Positions 42,229 to 51,493 of a DNA stretch of 64,000 nt are shown in pieces. Made by a program: the position numbers and the translations under genes. Numbering within the stretch: position 1 is the first letter of the stretch; each line of letters opens with the position of its first letter. Source of the stretch: TOLSYN sp963849065. GTDB taxonomy: Bacteria > Acidobacteriota > Terriglobia > Terriglobales > Acidobacteriaceae. Location of the stretch: positions 186,001-250,000 of the forward strand of contig CAWKFM010000002.1 of assembly GCA_963849065.1 (NCBI GenBank), given 5' to 3'. Below the pieces are notes generated by a model. It saw only the letters and a program-made list of their open reading frames with translations. It ran no database searches and was not told where the DNA came from.

Positions 42229-43536
42229 TTAGTTACTGAAACCAGGCAGCTCCACACGCCTGGCAATGTGGTCCTTGATCCAGTGGCCGTCCCACCATTC
42301 CTTGGGGTCAATCTGCACGCCGTCCAGTTGCATGGCGAAGTGGATATGGTCGCCTCCGGCCATGCCGGTCATGCCGCTGAGGCCCATCGCCTGGCCGCGC
42401 TTCACCATGTCGCCTTCATGCACATCGATGCGGCTCATGTGTCCGTAGATGGTCTGCAGGCCGTAGCCATGATCCAACACAATGCAGTTGCCGTAGATGC
42501 CCAGCGGCGCCGCATAGACGACTCGTCCGTCGTTGGAAGCCTCCACGCCCACATGCTGGGTAACCGCGAGATCGTATCCCAGGTGCACCTGCTGATCGAT
42601 CTTCTTCCCCTGGTAGATGTAATTGCGCACGTCGGCGAAGGTCGCCTCCGCCTGGGAATGAGACTGCCGCGTGAAGGGCTGCGACCACAGGAAGTGGTCC
42701 GCGGTCTTGAAGCGCAGATCGGAAAGCGTTTGGTTGTTGGCGCGCCGCATTTCGTTGTTGATCTTCACGAAGCGCGTCACCAGATCGCCTGAGCCGTTGG
42801 GATCGAGTTCGCCGACCACCTTCTGGATGAACTGGTCGCTCAACTGTAAATCGTGCACCGTGTAATGCGGCTGCTCGTTCTTGGGAAACTGGACGACGAG
42901 CGGGGTGGTCACATCGTTGCCTACGCCGTTGGAGGCGTACACCACGGGCACGGTGCTGGGCGGCATGTTCCAGGCAAAGGCAAAGAGCGAAAAGTAACCG
43001 GGCTTGCCGCCGGGCATGGGCCAGGCGCGGAAGGTCTGATCACCCACACGCACGCCCGCTTCGGTAAAGCCGCCGGAGACATTCAAGGTCGCCAGGTCCG
43101 CCATGCCCAGGTACAGGTAGTGCTGATCGGAATCCGCACTGACAGTGGGCGGATGCGAGACCACGGTAACGTCACCTTCCCAACTCGCGCTCTTGCGGAA
43201 GAAATCGTTCGAAGTGGCTTCGACGATCAGCTTCGCTTTGCCGTCCTGCAGCTGCGGCGTGGTCTTGAGACCGGCGGTAAAGTTCCACGCGCCGTCGGGC
43301 ACGCGCGTAGGCTGCGCCATCTCACCGACGCGATAACGGGTACCGTTCTGCTCCACGAACACGGCTACGCTGCGGACCCCGTGCGGGTCGCGCACGCGCA
43401 CGCTGACCGGAGTGGCTTGGCCGAGGACGGCGACCGGAGTTGAAAGGCCCACGATGGGTGTTGCGGAGAGTGCCAGGCGCAACCCAACCGGCACCATGAC
43501 GAAAATAGCAATGATGGGAATCCAGATTTTTCGCAC
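42229..43536 (-). CDS. M23 family metallopeptidase (LytM type)
   Basis: A 435-aa exported zinc peptidase likely to cut peptidoglycan cross-links. An N-terminal signal anchor (residues 1-25) is followed by Ig-like beta regions. The C-terminal M23 domain (about residues 315-420) has the Zn motif H-L-G-Y-D, then a NGRVVYA strand, GYGLQTIYGHM, and the final HIHF. All metal ligands are present, so it should be active. The start is GTG. A TACAAT hexamer ends 5 bases before it, suggesting a leaderless transcript. It is divergent from the zinc-ribbon gene. Confidence 0.9.
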   Translation of the reverse strand: MRKIWIPIIAIFVMVPVGLRLALSATPIVGLSTPVAVLGQATPVSVRVRDPHGVRSVAVFVEQNGTRYRVGEMAQPTRVPDGAWNFTAGLKTTPQLQDGKAKLIVEATSNDFFRKSASWEGDVTVVSHPPTVSADSDQHYLYLGMADLATLNVSGGFTEAGVRVGDQTFRAWPMPGGKPGYFSLFAFAWNMPPSTVPVVYASNGVGNDVTTPLVVQFPKNEQPHYTVHDLQLSDQFIQKVVGELDPNGSGDLVTRFVKINNEMRRANNQTLSDLRFKTADHFLWSQPFTRQSHSQAEATFADVRNYIYQGKKIDQQVHLGYDLAVTQHVGVEASNDGRVVYAAPLGIYGNCIVLDHGYGLQTIYGHMSRIDVHEGDMVKRGQAMGLSGMTGMAGGDHIHFAMQLDGVQIDPKEWWDGHWIKDHIARRVELPGFSN

Positions 43537-43633
43537 GTCTTATTGTATCGCCGACGGCACGATCGGTGTCAGCACCATTGGCACCGGGAAAGTTGACGAC
43601 GCGGCCAAGCGATTGGCGTATTCTAGGCCTGCC

Positions 43634-44392
43634 ATGGCCTATTGCTCCCACTGCGGAAGACCCACGACTGGGCGTTTCTGCTCCGCCTGCGGAAGCCCCA
43701 TTGCGCGGGACGCCGTCGCATCGGTTACCGCCGACCTGCTGCGTCGCTACAAAAAGATGATCCTGATTGTGGCGGCCCTCTGCCTCGTCGTCGTGGTGGC
43801 CGCGGCGCTTGTCGTCAGCCGGGTGAGGCACATGGAACGGAGCGCAGCAGCTTCCCGTCCGGTTGAAAGCCCTGCTCCGGCAGTGCAGCGAACCACTCCC
43901 GCGCAATCTGCGCTTGCGCCAGCCATGGATTCGCAGACGAACTCCAATTGGCAGCCGCTGCCGCCGCCGGCATCCGTCCCCAGCGCGAACCACCCTGCGG
44001 TCCATTCGCCTAGCAGCAGCATCGATCCGCAGGAGGTGCAGCGCGCGTTGAACACGCTGGTGGAACGAAGCGAGCAGGGGGACTTGCCCACCCAAACCCC
44101 GGCATCGACGAGTTCCTCCGGCTCCGACCGTTATCCTAACTCGCAGCCCGTCGAGGTCAAGGATGTAAGCCTTCCCGATATCGGCGTCCCCGTTGCCAGC
44201 GTGGTTTACACCACCACCGATTCAATCGCGGCCGTGGTCGATTACTACCGCCAGCGCTACCCCGAGGCGGAAGTGACCGAAGTGAACGGCCAGAAGATTG
44301 TCGCCGTGAACCAAACGGGAGCCATCAAGGTGATCGCCATCGGCAGTGCCGGCACGGAGACGCGAATCGCCATCGTTCAGCCGGCGCAGTGA
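43634..44392 (+). CDS. Zinc-ribbon membrane protein of unknown function
   Basis: A 252-aa protein. A zinc ribbon sits at the very N-terminus (C4-x2-C7 and C16-x2-C19), then a membrane helix at about residues 40-60, a long Pro/Ser/Ala-rich linker and a C-terminal alpha/beta domain (about 185-250). This is the layout of many Acidobacteria and Firmicutes zinc-ribbon membrane proteins with no known role. The ATG at 43634 directly precedes the ribbon; the frame upstream to 43412 overlaps the divergent peptidase. There is no ribosome-binding site. Confidence 0.75.
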   Translation: MAYCSHCGRPTTGRFCSACGSPIARDAVASVTADLLRRYKKMILIVAALCLVVVVAAALVVSRVRHMERSAAASRPVESPAPAVQRTTPAQSALAPAMDSQTNSNWQPLPPPASVPSANHPAVHSPSSSIDPQEVQRALNTLVERSEQGDLPTQTPASTSSSGSDRYPNSQPVEVKDVSLPDIGVPVASVVYTTTDSIAAVVDYYRQRYPEAEVTEVNGQKIVAVNQTGAIKVIAIGSAGTETRIAIVQPAQ

Positions 44393-44739
44393 CGCCCTCG
44401 CCTTGAATTTATATCGATACTTCGGTCCTGCCTGGCCCTGCATAACAGCCAGTTCAAGGCAGCGGCGCTTTCGGCCATCTGGAACATATAGCGACCCGGC
44501 TTCTGAGGATTGGGAACGCACTCGACGACCACCTCCTGGCCGGGCTGGAGACCTGCTCCACACTTCACCGCAACCTGCCGCTCTCCGACCACGGGAAGCT
44601 CGATGGCGACCCATGCGATGTTCATGGAACCATCCGTCGAGTGCATGCGTACGATTCCCTTGAGGAGAGCCCCGGACTTCAGGATGGCAATCACGTTCTT
44701 TGCAACTTCGTTAGCTTCCGCTACTTTGGCTGTGCTCAT
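44377..44739 (-). CDS. Hypothetical small protein
   Basis: A 120-aa protein of unknown function. An N-terminal helix (about residues 1-25) is followed by a beta-rich middle (WVAIELPVVGERQVAVKC, then GQEVVVECVP) that could form a small barrel. The basic tail is odd and may be due to its overlap (16 bases) with the end of the convergent zinc-ribbon gene. AGGAGG stands 8 bases before the ATG at 44739, supporting translation; this start is favoured over 44745 or 44775. Confidence 0.6.
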   Translation of the reverse strand: MSTAKVAEANEVAKNVIAILKSGALLKGIVRMHSTDGSMNIAWVAIELPVVGERQVAVKCGAGLQPGQEVVVECVPNPQKPGRYMFQMAESAAALNWLLCRARQDRSIDINSRRGRHCAG

Positions 44740-44931
44740 TTCCATTCCCTCCTGGTCCGAAGTTCTTTCACGCAACTTAAGGCGACATGAAACACCTTTC
44801 AGTTGCGCACTGCAAGTTACTTCGGAGTGTCGAGGCTAGTAACCAAAGAGTGACGCGCACCTACGGGTAACGCATGGCTTATGTCGAAAGTTACTCATGG
44901 AGAGAAGCGGGAATGCGGGCAGGAAAATACA

Positions 44932-45027
44932 GGGTTTCAAGGTTTCAAGGTTAAGAGCGAAAGCTCAGCGGATCGCCGCATGGGTACGCACGCACCAAAG
45001 GTTTTTCAACTTTGAAACTTTGAAACC
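44932..45027. repeat. Inverted repeat of TTTCAAGG units
   Basis: The left arm 44933-44952 (GGTTTCAAGGTTTCAAGGTT) pairs with 45008-45027. Read in the plus-strand direction the only two departures are G-U pairs, so an RNA stem would be unbroken over 20 bp. Each arm is itself a tandem repeat of an 8-base unit. The 55-base loop is GC-rich. It could be a MITE-like relic or a large RNA hairpin. Confidence 0.6.
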
Positions 45028-45496
45028 TGGGTACGCCAAACCTGACTCTGCGCGCAAGGCTCTGTGTCTACGATGCCGATGTTTGGAGATCGCCTTCACG
45101 ACACAGAAATTTATTAAGTCCGATCCGCCGGATGTGAACTCTGTCGTTCCCAATGTGTACGACAATGGTCCGATTAAAATCCAGCTGCCGCAGTCGAACC
45201 TGCGTGTCTTCGGGAAACTCCCGGAGAGAGCGTGGACGGGGATGCCATTGAATCTCGGAATGAAGCATGACACTCCTCCTGTAGCCCGGACGTACAGCTA
45301 TTCTGTCGCGAGCGGCACACCGCGCAGACGCCGCCCTATGGAGGTTGTAGGAATCCAGCTTACTTCTTTTATAGCAATTGCAAGATAGCAAAACAGGTTC
45401 AACGATGAACCTTCTCCAGCTTTCATATTCGTTTAACGTCCTGCGACCCATAACGGGACTCGCGCTGCATCACCGTAGCAGCTACACTGCTGTGGG

Positions 45497-45502
45497 TATA
45501 AT
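45497..45502 (+). promoter_or_regulatory. Consensus -10 box of the MaoC-phosphotransacylase operon
   Basis: A perfect TATAAT lies 36 bases before the ATG at 45538. GGGAG stands 8 bases before that ATG as ribosome-binding site. No good -35 box was identified. Confidence 0.5.
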
Positions 45503-45537
45503 GCTGCGTCGGCCATCGCGGCTGCGGGAGCGACCCT

Positions 45538-46959
45538 ATGGAGCGGATTGAAAATAGAATCTTCGACGAACTTGCACCTGGTGATACAGCGAGTCTGGTG
45601 CGGACGCTCACCTACAAAGATGTCGAAGTCTTCGCCATTATGTCGGGCGACATCAATCCCGCGCATGTGGACGAGGATTTTGCCAGGAGCGACATGTTCC
45701 ACCACGTGGTGGCGCATGGCATGTGGGGCGGTGCGCTGATTTCGACCGTGCTCGGAACGCAGTTGCCCGGCCCAGGAACCATCTACCTCGATCAGTCGCT
45801 GCACTTCCGCCGCCCCGTGGGCCTGGGCGATACGATTACCGTGACCGTGAAGGTCGCGCGCAAGCTCGAGGAGTCCCACCGCGTCTTCCTCGACTGCCGC
45901 GCAACAAACCAGCATGGCGAGGAAGTCATTACCGGCACCGCAGAGGTCATTGCGCCAACGGAAAAGATCTCCCGCCCGCGCGTCCTGCTGCCGGAGATCG
46001 AGTTGCGCCAGAAGGGTCGGCGCTATGAACTCCTGATCGAGGCGACCCGAGGCCTCGACCCCATCCGCACCGCCATTGTTCATCCGGTGGACACGCCCTC
46101 CCTGCTCGGCGCCGTGGACGCAGCCCGCGCCAAACTCATCGTCCCAGTGCTGGTCGGTCCGGAGAAAAAGATCCGCGCTGCCGCCGCGCAGGCAGGGATC
46201 GATCTGGCGCCTTACGAGATTATCTCCACCGAACACAGCGCCGCCGCTGCCGCGCAAGCCGTCACAATGGCCCGCGCCGGCAAGGTCGAAGCGCTGATGA
46301 AGGGCTCGCTCCACACCGACGAGTTGATGCGTGCGGTGGTTGACGGTGATGGCGGCTTGCGCACTGCCCGGCGCATCAGCCATGTCTATGCCATCGACGC
46401 ACCTGACTACCCGAGGGCAATCTTTATCACGGATGCAGCGGTCAACATCTATCCCACGCTGGAGGACAAGCGCGATATCGTGCAGAACGCGATTGATCTG
46501 GCGCACGCTCTCGGAATCCCCGAGCCGCGCGTGGCGATTCTCTCGGCGGTCGAGACGGTCACGGAGAAGATCCGGTCCACGCTCGATGCGGCCGCTCTTT
46601 GCAAGATGGCCGATCGCGGCCAGATCACCGGCGGCATCCTCGACGGACCGCTCGCCTTTGACAATGCAGTGTCGGCGGAGGCGGCCAAATCGAAAGGGCT
46701 TGTCTCGCCGGTCGCCGGCCGTGCTGACATCTTCGTCGTACCCGATCTGGAGGCCGGGAACATGCTGGCCAAGCAACTCGAATATCTTGCCGAGGCTCAG
46801 GTCGCCGGCATCGTGCTCGGCGCGCGCGTGCCCATCATTCTCACCAGTCGCGCCGACAAAACACTCTCCAGGCTTGCCTCCTGCGCCATTGCGCTGCTGC
46901 TGGCGCGCCACGGGCAGGGAGTCAAAGCGGAGGCCAGGCAAGCGGCGGGGAATTCGTGA
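45538..46959 (+). CDS. Bifunctional MaoC-type hydratase / phosphate acyltransferase
   Basis: A 473-aa two-domain enzyme. Residues ~10-145 form a MaoC/PhaJ hot-dog domain (SGDINPAHVDEDFA holds the catalytic Asp/His pair, then HGMWGGALIS). Residues ~160-465 form a phosphotransacetylase/phosphotransbutyrylase domain (LMKGSLHTDELM, RRISHVYAIDAP, ITDAAVNIYP, ILDGPLAFDNAVS). It should hydrate or bind enoyl-CoA and convert acyl-CoA plus phosphate to acyl phosphate. Its stop overlaps the kinase start as GTGA, so the pair would make ATP from acyl-CoA in the acetate-kinase manner. Preferred chain length is unknown. Confidence 0.92.
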   Translation: MERIENRIFDELAPGDTASLVRTLTYKDVEVFAIMSGDINPAHVDEDFARSDMFHHVVAHGMWGGALISTVLGTQLPGPGTIYLDQSLHFRRPVGLGDTITVTVKVARKLEESHRVFLDCRATNQHGEEVITGTAEVIAPTEKISRPRVLLPEIELRQKGRRYELLIEATRGLDPIRTAIVHPVDTPSLLGAVDAARAKLIVPVLVGPEKKIRAAAAQAGIDLAPYEIISTEHSAAAAAQAVTMARAGKVEALMKGSLHTDELMRAVVDGDGGLRTARRISHVYAIDAPDYPRAIFITDAAVNIYPTLEDKRDIVQNAIDLAHALGIPEPRVAILSAVETVTEKIRSTLDAAALCKMADRGQITGGILDGPLAFDNAVSAEAAKSKGLVSPVAGRADIFVVPDLEAGNMLAKQLEYLAEAQVAGIVLGARVPIILTSRADKTLSRLASCAIALLLARHGQGVKAEARQAAGNS

Positions 46960-48170
46960 GCGACGCCATTCTGGTCCTCAACGCAGGCTCATCGAGCGTC
47001 AAGTTCTCGCTCTTTGAAGGTCACATCCGCCCCAGCCGCAAGAATTTCCTTTGTGATGGCGCCTGCGACGGCATTGGACACCGCGTGCACTTCACGGCGA
47101 AAGATCACACCGGCGCATCGCTGGTCGACCGGTATCTGGACGAGGGCGCGACCCACGAGGACGCGCTCGCCGCATTGCTTGGCTGGGTGGAAAGCCATTT
47201 TCAAAACTATCGCCTCATCGCCGCCGGACTTCGCGTGGTGCATGGCGGCGCACGCTACTCCGCGCCGGTTCGCATCGATGCCTCGGTGATCGACGAGATG
47301 CGCTGCCTGATTCCGCTGGCGCCGCTGCATGAGCCGCACCACCTGGCGGCCATCGCGGCGCTCACCAAGCTCAACCCTTCGCTGCCGCAGTTTGCCTGCT
47401 TTGACACCTCGTTCCATCACACCCAGCCCGCGGTGGCCGCCGCCTTCGCGCTGCCGCGCCAGCTCTCGGACGAAGGCATCCGGCGCTACGGCTTTCATGG
47501 GCTCTCCTTTGAGTACATCGCCAGCGTGCTGCCCGAGTTCCTTGGCGCAGAGCCAGCCGAAGGCCGCATCGTGGTCGCCCACCTGGGCAGCGGGGCCAGC
47601 ATGTGCGCCATGCATCGGCGCAAGAGCGTGGCGGCCACCACCGGCTTCACCACGCTCGAAGGCCTGCCCATGAGCCGCCGCTGCGGCAACATCGATCCCG
47701 GCGCCGTGCTTTACCTGCTGCAGCACAAGGGCATGACGGCCGGCGAGGTCAGCGATCTTCTCTACTACAAGTCCGGACTTCTCGGCGTCTCCGGCGTAAG
47801 CGATGACATGCGGACCCTGCTGGCCAGCAGCGACCCGCATGCGGCCGAGGCCGTCGAGCTGTTCGTTTATCGCATCAGCCGCGAGTTGGGATCGCTCGCC
47901 GCCGCCCTCGGCGGACTGGATGCGCTGGTCTTCACCGCGGGCATCGGCGAGCACGCCGCGGAAATCCGCCGCCGCGTCTGCCGGCAAGCCGCGTGGATCG
48001 GCATTTGCCTCGATGAAGCCGCCAACGCCGCCGGCGCTCCCAGAATCAGCCTCGCCGGCAGCCGCGCCTCCGCGTGGATCATCCCCACCGACGAAGACCT
48101 GATGATTGCGCGGCACACCTGGCAGCTGATCCAGTCCCAAACCGGGAACATTTCTTCGTCTTTGCCTTAG
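46956..48170 (+). CDS. ackA: Acetate/propionate kinase family
   Basis: A 404-aa ASKHA-fold kinase that moves phosphate between acyl phosphate and ADP. The opening LNAGSSSVKFS signature, the substrate loop LGSGASMCAM, and the ETTGFTTLEGLPMSRRCGNIDPG-type phosphate-binding region are all seen. A conserved GIGEHA motif occurs near the C-terminus. The start is GTG, coupled to the phosphotransacylase upstream. Length is normal. Together the two genes form a substrate-level phosphorylation module. Whether the acyl group is acetyl, propionyl or butyryl is not fixed by sequence. Confidence 0.92.
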   Translation: MSDAILVLNAGSSSVKFSLFEGHIRPSRKNFLCDGACDGIGHRVHFTAKDHTGASLVDRYLDEGATHEDALAALLGWVESHFQNYRLIAAGLRVVHGGARYSAPVRIDASVIDEMRCLIPLAPLHEPHHLAAIAALTKLNPSLPQFACFDTSFHHTQPAVAAAFALPRQLSDEGIRRYGFHGLSFEYIASVLPEFLGAEPAEGRIVVAHLGSGASMCAMHRRKSVAATTGFTTLEGLPMSRRCGNIDPGAVLYLLQHKGMTAGEVSDLLYYKSGLLGVSGVSDDMRTLLASSDPHAAEAVELFVYRISRELGSLAAALGGLDALVFTAGIGEHAAEIRRRVCRQAAWIGICLDEAANAAGAPRISLAGSRASAWIIPTDEDLMIARHTWQLIQSQTGNISSSLP

Positions 48171-48378
48171 CAGCAGAGAAACTTTCTGCAGCAGCTCGCA
48201 TTCCTATCCGGTAGAGGCCGTCGTTCCGGCAAACTCCGGACGCCGAATTTCCTCCAGGAGGTACACGTGCCAATTCTTCAATCCTCTGCGTGATTGGCTG
48301 GCGCACCGCCGCATGGGCGTGGGCGTCAAGCCGCTGCATGGGTTGCGACATCATTATTCGCAACATAAGGAGCAGGCC

Positions 48379-49254
48379 ATGTTCGAAGATTCCCTCTTTG
48401 AATCGGGTGGTCGGCTAAAACCACATTACGGATTTGCCACAATTGCTTCCATCCTTGTTCATTGTGTTCTCATAGGCAGCCTTGTTCTATTCCCGTTGGC
48501 ATTTCCGGATTCACTGCCCAATGCGCAACTGATTACCTATCTGGAGCTGGCGCCTCCACCACCACCGCCGCCTCCACCTCCGCCGCCGGCAGGTTCGGGC
48601 ACGGCGGCCAAAACCGCGCGCCTGGTTCCCATCATTCCAATCGCCAGCGGCGTGGAGACTCCAGGAACGATCCACGCACCCCTGTTGCCCTCCAGCATTG
48701 TTCCTGCTGCTAGCGAAAAAGTAGCGTCGTCGAACTCGGGCGAAGGCGCACCGGGCGGCGTTCCGGGTGGCGAGCCAGGTGGCGTACCCGGTGGCGTTGT
48801 GGGCGGAGTGCCGGGTGGGGTTGTGGGTGGCGTTCTCGGCGGAGTCCTGGGAGGAGTGCCGGGCGGCGTGCTTGGCGGCATTCTCAGCTCGGTGCCCACG
48901 ACGACGGTCGCAGTCGCCAACATCCAGAAGATCCAGCCCGCACCGGAGAAGCCACGAGTGGTCAAAGTGTCCGAGGGCATCGCCTCCGGAATGCTGATCT
49001 GCAAGGTCCTCCCTGAGTATCCGGAACTGGCGCGCGTGGCGCATATCTCAGGGGCGGTGGTGCTGTCCGCCATCATCGACGAAAACGGCGAAATTAAAAA
49101 CCTGCGGGTCATCAGCGGACACCCGTTGCTGGTGGAGGCTGCCATTCAAGCCGTCCAGCAATGGAAATACAAGCCCTGGCTGCTCAACCGGAAGCCCATC
49201 GAAGTCGAGACCGAGGTAACCGTGAACTTTACCTTGAACAGAACGGGAGGATAA
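48379..49254 (+). CDS. TonB-family energy transducer with PGGV repeat
   Basis: A 291-aa protein. A cytoplasmic start and one membrane helix (about residues 20-42) are followed by a run of 12 prolines at about 57-68. A glycine-rich periplasmic linker (residues 125-168, eleven xGGV-type tetrapeptides) leads to the C-terminal TonB domain (about 200-288), with YPELARVAHISGAVVL and a final VQQWKYKP motif. It should pass proton-motive force to outer-membrane receptors or act as a TonB paralogue. AAGGAG stands 6 bases before the ATG. No ExbB/ExbD genes are adjacent. Confidence 0.88.
   Translation: MFEDSLFESGGRLKPHYGFATIASILVHCVLIGSLVLFPLAFPDSLPNAQLITYLELAPPPPPPPPPPPPAGSGTAAKTARLVPIIPIASGVETPGTIHAPLLPSSIVPAASEKVASSNSGEGAPGGVPGGEPGGVPGGVVGGVPGGVVGGVLGGVLGGVPGGVLGGILSSVPTTTVAVANIQKIQPAPEKPRVVKVSEGIASGMLICKVLPEYPELARVAHISGAVVLSAIIDENGEIKNLRVISGHPLLVEAAIQAVQQWKYKPWLLNRKPIEVETEVTVNFTLNRTGG
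48751..48882 (+). repeat. 12-bp tandem repeat coding for PGGV units
   Basis: Eleven in-frame 12-bp units encode tetrapeptides of the type PGGV, VGGV or LGGV in the TonB-like protein. The units vary at the DNA level, so the repeat is old or under selection for the peptide pattern. Such tracts can gain or lose units by slippage. Confidence 0.75.
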
Positions 49255-49300
49255 AACCGCCGCAGCCAAAGCGGCAAACGATGGAACGTGATGGCAGGCT

Positions 49301-51493
49301 TCAGCTGCTCTGGGCCACGGCGCCGCCGTTGCCCAGCAGCTCCTCGATCTTGTTGCTCAGCAGATGAAAGCTAAAGGGCTTCTGCAGGTAGATGCCGTGC
49401 ATGCCGCCGATCTTCTGGTGCACCGGGGAATCCGCGGGATAGCCGGACATATACACCACGCGCACATTCGGTCTCAGCGAACACAACTGGTCGGCCAGTT
49501 CGGCCCCGGTCATGCCCCGCATGATGACATCGGTGACCAGCAGATCGATGGTGATCGCGGTGCCCCGGGCGATGGCGAGCGCTTTTTCTCCGCTCGACGC
49601 GGCAAAAACCGTATAGCCGCAGGCGCGGAGATACTCCGCACCGGCATCGCGCAAGGGCAACTCGTCTTCCACCAGCAAAATCGTGGCCCGGCCGGGACTG
49701 CGAGTTTCCTTCCGCGGCGTTGCAACGCTCTCCACCTCAGCCTGGACCCGCGGCAGATACACCTGGAACGTGGTACCGCAACCCATCTCGCTCTCGACGA
49801 AGATGAATCCTTCGTTTTGCTTTACCACGCCATACACGGTGGAAAGTCCGAGCCCCGTGCCTCGGCCAATTCCCTTGGTGGTAAAGAATGGCTCGAAGAT
49901 GCGCTGGCGGATCGCGGGTTCGATCCCCGAACCCGAATCGCTGACGGTCAGCAGAACATATTCGCCTGGCCCCATGGGCGCCAGTTTTTCCGCCTGCTCG
50001 GCGGGCACGCGAACGCCGGAGCTACGAATCAGCAGCCGCCCGCCCTCCGGCATCGCATCGCGGGCATTGGCGCAGAGGTTCATCAAAACCTGCTGCATGT
50101 GCGTCGCATCGGCCCGGCAACAAACCGGGCTGTCTTCCACGTCAATCTGCAGATCGATATTTTCGTTGATCAGCCGGCGCAGCATCCCGCTCATCTCGCC
50201 CACCACCTGGTTCATGTCCAGCACCTGCGGAGCGATGGGCTGCCTGCGGCTGAACGCCAGCAGTTGCTTGGTCAGATCGGCGGCCTTCCAGCACGCCTTG
50301 AGCGCGCTCTCCATCTGCTCGCGCTGCTCCGCATCGGTGAGCCCTTCGGCCAGCAGTTCGCAATAGGCGGTGATGATCATCAGAAGGTTGTTAAAGTCAT
50401 GGGCAACGCCGCCGGCAAGGCTCCCCACCGCTTCCATCTTTTCCGCCTGCAAAAGATGGCTCTGCAGCCGGCGCACCTCGGAGACATCCAGCACCGTGCC
50501 CTCCATCACCTCGGAAAGCAGAGCCACGTTGGCCAGGGTAACGATCTCGGTGCCATCCTTGCGGCGCCAGCGAACCTCGTGGTTGATCAGCTGTCCCTGG
50601 GCGTGCAACTTGGCAATCGCCGCGTCGCGCTCCTCCGGGTCAACGTAGAGCGAAAGCATGCCTGCCTGTTGCAGCTCTTCGCGGGAACGGTAGCCGGTCA
50701 TCTTGCAGAGCGCATCATTGACATCGACCAGCGTGCCGTCCAATCGCGAGCGGAAGACTCCCGCCAGGTTGCGCTCGAACAACAGGCGGTACCGCTGCTC
50801 GGAATCCTCCACCCTCGAAGCAGACACGGCCTGCTTTTCGAGGATCAGCAGCAGCGTCGCAATGGCAATGCCGCCCTGGAAGAGAATGTCCATCCCAACC
50901 CATCGGACACTGGACGAGCCAAGGCGCGCGGTCACGATTGCAAACAGCGCCTGCACCGCCCCGTAACAACCGCAGGAGAGCATCGCCAGCAGAACGCCGC
51001 CCGAATCCGATTGCCGCCAGGAGCGATAGAAAACATAGGTGCAGTAGCAAAGCGCCCCACAGACCGCAATCTCCCGCGGAACGGTCCGGATCCAAATACC
51101 GGTCTGCGCGTTGTTGGTCATCAGCGACAGAATGTAGAGCGCCAATGCGGCCGCCAGCGCAGCCACGGCGCCCAGGCGCGCCACCTCGGTGTCATGCCCT
51201 GAGTTGCGGAAGGCCTCTGCCCCAGCAACCAGCAGCGGCACAAACAGCATGCCCAGGATTTGGGACGCAAGCAGGAAGACTATCTTGAAAAGAGGACTGC
51301 CCCAGTCACCGCCATTCGGCCACAGGCCAACCGCCAGAAACGCGGCATGGGCCGTCCACGCCCACATCCATCGGCAGAAAAACGTCTGCGAACGGAAGTA
51401 TGGACGAATGGCGATCAGCACCGCCACCAAAAACCCCGTAAACCCAGCCTCCACAAACAGAAGGACTTTGAGCAAAACCAACGACGACATCAT
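49301..51493 (-). CDS. Hybrid sensor histidine kinase with PAS and receiver domains
   Basis: A 730-aa two-component sensor. Seven to eight membrane helices fill about residues 1-225. A PAS domain lies at about 235-345, followed by the dimerisation/phospho-acceptor domain with the H box VAHDFNN (about 370) and an ATPase domain (N box NARDAMPEGG, then SDSGSGIEPAI and TGLGLSTVYGVV). A C-terminal receiver domain at about 610-725 has the acceptor Asp in LLVTDVIMRG. This is the H-ATPase-REC layout of the PAS-rich NtrB-like group. No dedicated DNA-binding partner is next to it. It probably senses a signal in or near the membrane. Confidence 0.92.
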   Translation of the reverse strand: MMSSLVLLKVLLFVEAGFTGFLVAVLIAIRPYFRSQTFFCRWMWAWTAHAAFLAVGLWPNGGDWGSPLFKIVFLLASQILGMLFVPLLVAGAEAFRNSGHDTEVARLGAVAALAAALALYILSLMTNNAQTGIWIRTVPREIAVCGALCYCTYVFYRSWRQSDSGGVLLAMLSCGCYGAVQALFAIVTARLGSSSVRWVGMDILFQGGIAIATLLLILEKQAVSASRVEDSEQRYRLLFERNLAGVFRSRLDGTLVDVNDALCKMTGYRSREELQQAGMLSLYVDPEERDAAIAKLHAQGQLINHEVRWRRKDGTEIVTLANVALLSEVMEGTVLDVSEVRRLQSHLLQAEKMEAVGSLAGGVAHDFNNLLMIITAYCELLAEGLTDAEQREQMESALKACWKAADLTKQLLAFSRRQPIAPQVLDMNQVVGEMSGMLRRLINENIDLQIDVEDSPVCCRADATHMQQVLMNLCANARDAMPEGGRLLIRSSGVRVPAEQAEKLAPMGPGEYVLLTVSDSGSGIEPAIRQRIFEPFFTTKGIGRGTGLGLSTVYGVVKQNEGFIFVESEMGCGTTFQVYLPRVQAEVESVATPRKETRSPGRATILLVEDELPLRDAGAEYLRACGYTVFAASSGEKALAIARGTAITIDLLVTDVIMRGMTGAELADQLCSLRPNVRVVYMSGYPADSPVHQKIGGMHGIYLQKPFSFHLLSNKIEELLGNGGAVAQSS

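Larger units (their letters stand above)
44740..45537. other. Long gene-poor interval with an inverted repeat
   Basis: About 800 bases without a convincing gene. Open frames on both strands (for example 44897-45388) have no recognisable domain, odd composition and no ribosome-binding site. Features seen: the 20-bp inverted repeat at 44932-45027; two TGGGTACGC direct repeats at 44980 and 45028; and a TATAAT at 45497-45502 serving the downstream operon. A decayed gene or small RNA could lie here, but nothing proves it. Confidence 0.55.

Noticed and set aside
43593..43624. TTGACG/TATTCT as a full promoter for the zinc-ribbon gene
   Set aside because: The gap of 20 bases is too long for a standard promoter. 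Only the -10-like hexamer was kept as an indication of a leaderless start.
44897..45388. 163-codon frame in the gene-poor interval
   Set aside because: Starts inside an inverted repeat, has no recognisable domain, no ribosome-binding site and unusual composition. Left as non-coding.
49364..51202. 612-codon plus-strand frame opposite the hybrid kinase
   Set aside because: Antisense shadow: the kinase frame has every expected motif, and the opposing one has none.
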